Positions 5,170-6,060 of a stretch of DNA of 6,060 nucleotides are shown here, piece by piece. The DNA comes from Candidatus Sericytochromatia bacterium. GTDB taxonomy: Bacteria; Cyanobacteriota; Sericytochromatia; UBA7694. Numbering within the stretch: position 1 is the stretch's first letter; the number at the start of each line of letters is the position of its first letter. The position numbers and the translations under genes were made by a program. The DNA is taken from contig CAJYHH010001044.1 in assembly GCA_913773825.1 (NCBI GenBank), forward strand, positions 1 to 6,060, in the 5' to 3' direction. The notes below the pieces were generated by a model. That model ran no database searches and was not told the origin of the DNA. It was given only the letters and a program-made list of their open reading frames with translations.

Positions 5170-6060
5170 TCAAGTGCCTAGCAGCTGAGCTAAAAGAGCC
5201 TGGGCATCATCACCTAAGCGCACAAACTGGGTAATGCCTGCTGTTTTATAAGCTTCAGCCTGCGCTGGTTTGCCTGCTAAAAGCAGAGCTTTATCAGGGT
5301 AAATACCGCGCAGTTGGGGGGCTAAGTCAGGAATATATTCCGGGTAGCGGATATCTGAAGAGCACAGCACTAATGCATCCCAGCTTTGATTTTCGGCCTG
5401 AGACAGGGCTTGGTCAACAGTCTGGGCTGAATCAGAGACCTTGACTTTTATGCCACCCGCTTCAAAATAGCCGCGACAAAAATCAACGCGACTGCGAGAG
5501 TCTTTGGCGTCACCGAGCGGCAAGAGCAAAACGCTATACTGACGCGCTTCTGCTTGGCTGTGCAGGGCCTCAAAGCCACTGGCCAGACGCAGGGGGGATA
5601 AAATTTCTGCCTGATGGCTGATTTCACCTGTGAGGGCTTGAGCCAGACTAGGCCAGGAAGCGCCTTCTGCAAACGCCTTGCGGCCAGACATGATTAAATC
5701 AGCAGATTCCTCATGGCCTAAATTTAATGGCGCTACTTCAGCAGCCGTCGCGATCGCTGGCTCGGTATGGGCATTTGCTGTTGAAGAATCTGTGAGCTGT
5801 TCGTTTGGATTGGCATACAGATTAGTGCCAATTAAAGATTGTTTACGTTTATTGACCAGTTCCAGCCGGCGCTGGGCTGTTTGCTGAATGCTTGCCTGAA
5901 TACTGCCTTTGCTTAAAGCCTGTAGCAGACCTCCTTCAGCTTCGATATTCTGAAACGCTGCCCAGGCCGCTTCGGCCAGCTCACTGGTCAGGGTTTCAAT
6001 AAAATAACTGCCGCCGGTTGGATCACTGAGAAAGTCCAGCTTGACTTCATCTTTCAGAAT
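5170..6060 (-). CDS. mutA: Methylmalonyl-CoA mutase, small (beta, MutA-type) subunit, C-terminal 296 residues
   Basis: The minus-strand frame is open from base 6060 to the TGA at 5172-5170, so the 5' part lies outside the window. The internal Met at 5691 is not the start. The first visible part matches the end of the mutase TIM barrel: DPTGGSYFIETLTSELAEAAW (about 6024-5962), then IEAEGGLLQAL and RR-ELVNKRK...GTNLY. An Ala/Thr/Glu-rich linker follows (about 5812-5692), then a cobalamin-domain-like fold with SPLRLASGFEAL, LLPLGDAKDSRSRVDF, ALVLCSSD and LLLAGKPAQAEAY. The DxHxxG motif that ligates cobalt in the large subunit is absent. The usual SxL and GG positions read SSD and AGKP, as in non-catalytic MutA subunits of heterodimeric mutases. 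The complex interconverts succinyl-CoA and methylmalonyl-CoA in the cytoplasm. mutB does not follow on the 3' side, so it must lie upstream or elsewhere. Confidence 0.88.
   Translation of the reverse strand: MLKDEVKLDFLSDPTGGSYFIETLTSELAEAAWAAFQNIEAEGGLLQALSKGSIQASIQQTAQRRLELVNKRKQSLIGTNLYANPNEQLTDSSTANAHTEPAIATAAEVAPLNLGHEESADLIMSGRKAFAEGASWPSLAQALTGEISHQAEILSPLRLASGFEALHSQAEARQYSVLLLPLGDAKDSRSRVDFCRGYFEAGGIKVKVSDSAQTVDQALSQAENQSWDALVLCSSDIRYPEYIPDLAPQLRGIYPDKALLLAGKPAQAEAYKTAGITQFVRLGDDAQALLAQLLGT

Noticed and set aside
5170..5691. Separate 173-residue protein starting at the Met at 5691
   Set aside because: The same frame stays open to base 6060 and upstream encodes the end of a mutase TIM barrel, so this is the C-terminal part of a larger MutA-type protein and not a stand-alone gene.
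1..6060. Defence system, CRISPR array, tRNA/rRNA or insertion sequence
   Set aside because: No regularly spaced repeats, transposase or nuclease motifs, or RNA gene signatures were seen on either strand. The genes are metabolic, transport and signalling genes.

Overview
The window holds six genes or gene parts on a chromosomal segment of what looks like a Gram-negative-type bacterium of moderate GC (near 50% by eye). In order: the 5' part of a large signalling protein (minus strand), an EntS-like MFS transporter (minus), purA for adenylosuccinate synthetase (plus), a small secreted or membrane-anchored protein (plus), and the 3' part of a methylmalonyl-CoA mutase small-subunit gene (minus, running off the right edge). 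The taxon cannot be fixed from the sequence. The tandem GAF domains resemble those of multidomain sensor proteins common in cyanobacteria and their relatives and in delta-type proteobacteria; this is only a weak hint.

Left part (1-1754): one uninterrupted minus-strand reading frame of at least 584 codons, not closed inside the window. It encodes a XylR_N/V4R-like ligand-sensing N-terminus, a coiled coil and two GAF domains. Its output domain lies beyond base 1. The 200-bp gap in front of it (1755-1954) carries a likely extended -10 promoter and a Shine-Dalgarno for the sensor. It also carries a strikingly C-rich, G-poor stretch in the transcript of the upstream MFS gene, which looks like a Rho-loading (rut) site.

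Middle (1955-4536): the MFS gene and purA are transcribed divergently from a 212-bp gap. That gap contains a 94-bp imperfect palindrome whose arms are made of GCTTGTA-like heptads, with a second hairpin nested inside. The PurA protein has all catalytic landmarks but is 390 residues long. It is about 30 residues short in the helical segment between the GLR and GAQGT motifs.

Right part (4537-6060): a 214-bp gap with an imperfect purA 3' stem-loop and another C>G stretch, then a 134-residue protein with a signal peptide and a C-terminal transmembrane helix. This gene converges on the mutA-like gene. The mutA product keeps the end of the TIM barrel and a cobalamin-domain fold that lacks the cobalamin-ligating DxHxxG motif. 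mutB, which commonly follows mutA, is absent from the 3' side.

No RNA gene, CRISPR array, insertion sequence or defence-like system is visible. The genes do not form one pathway. The most unusual items are the heptad palindrome, the sensor architecture, the compact PurA and the apparent use of Rho-type rather than intrinsic terminators.
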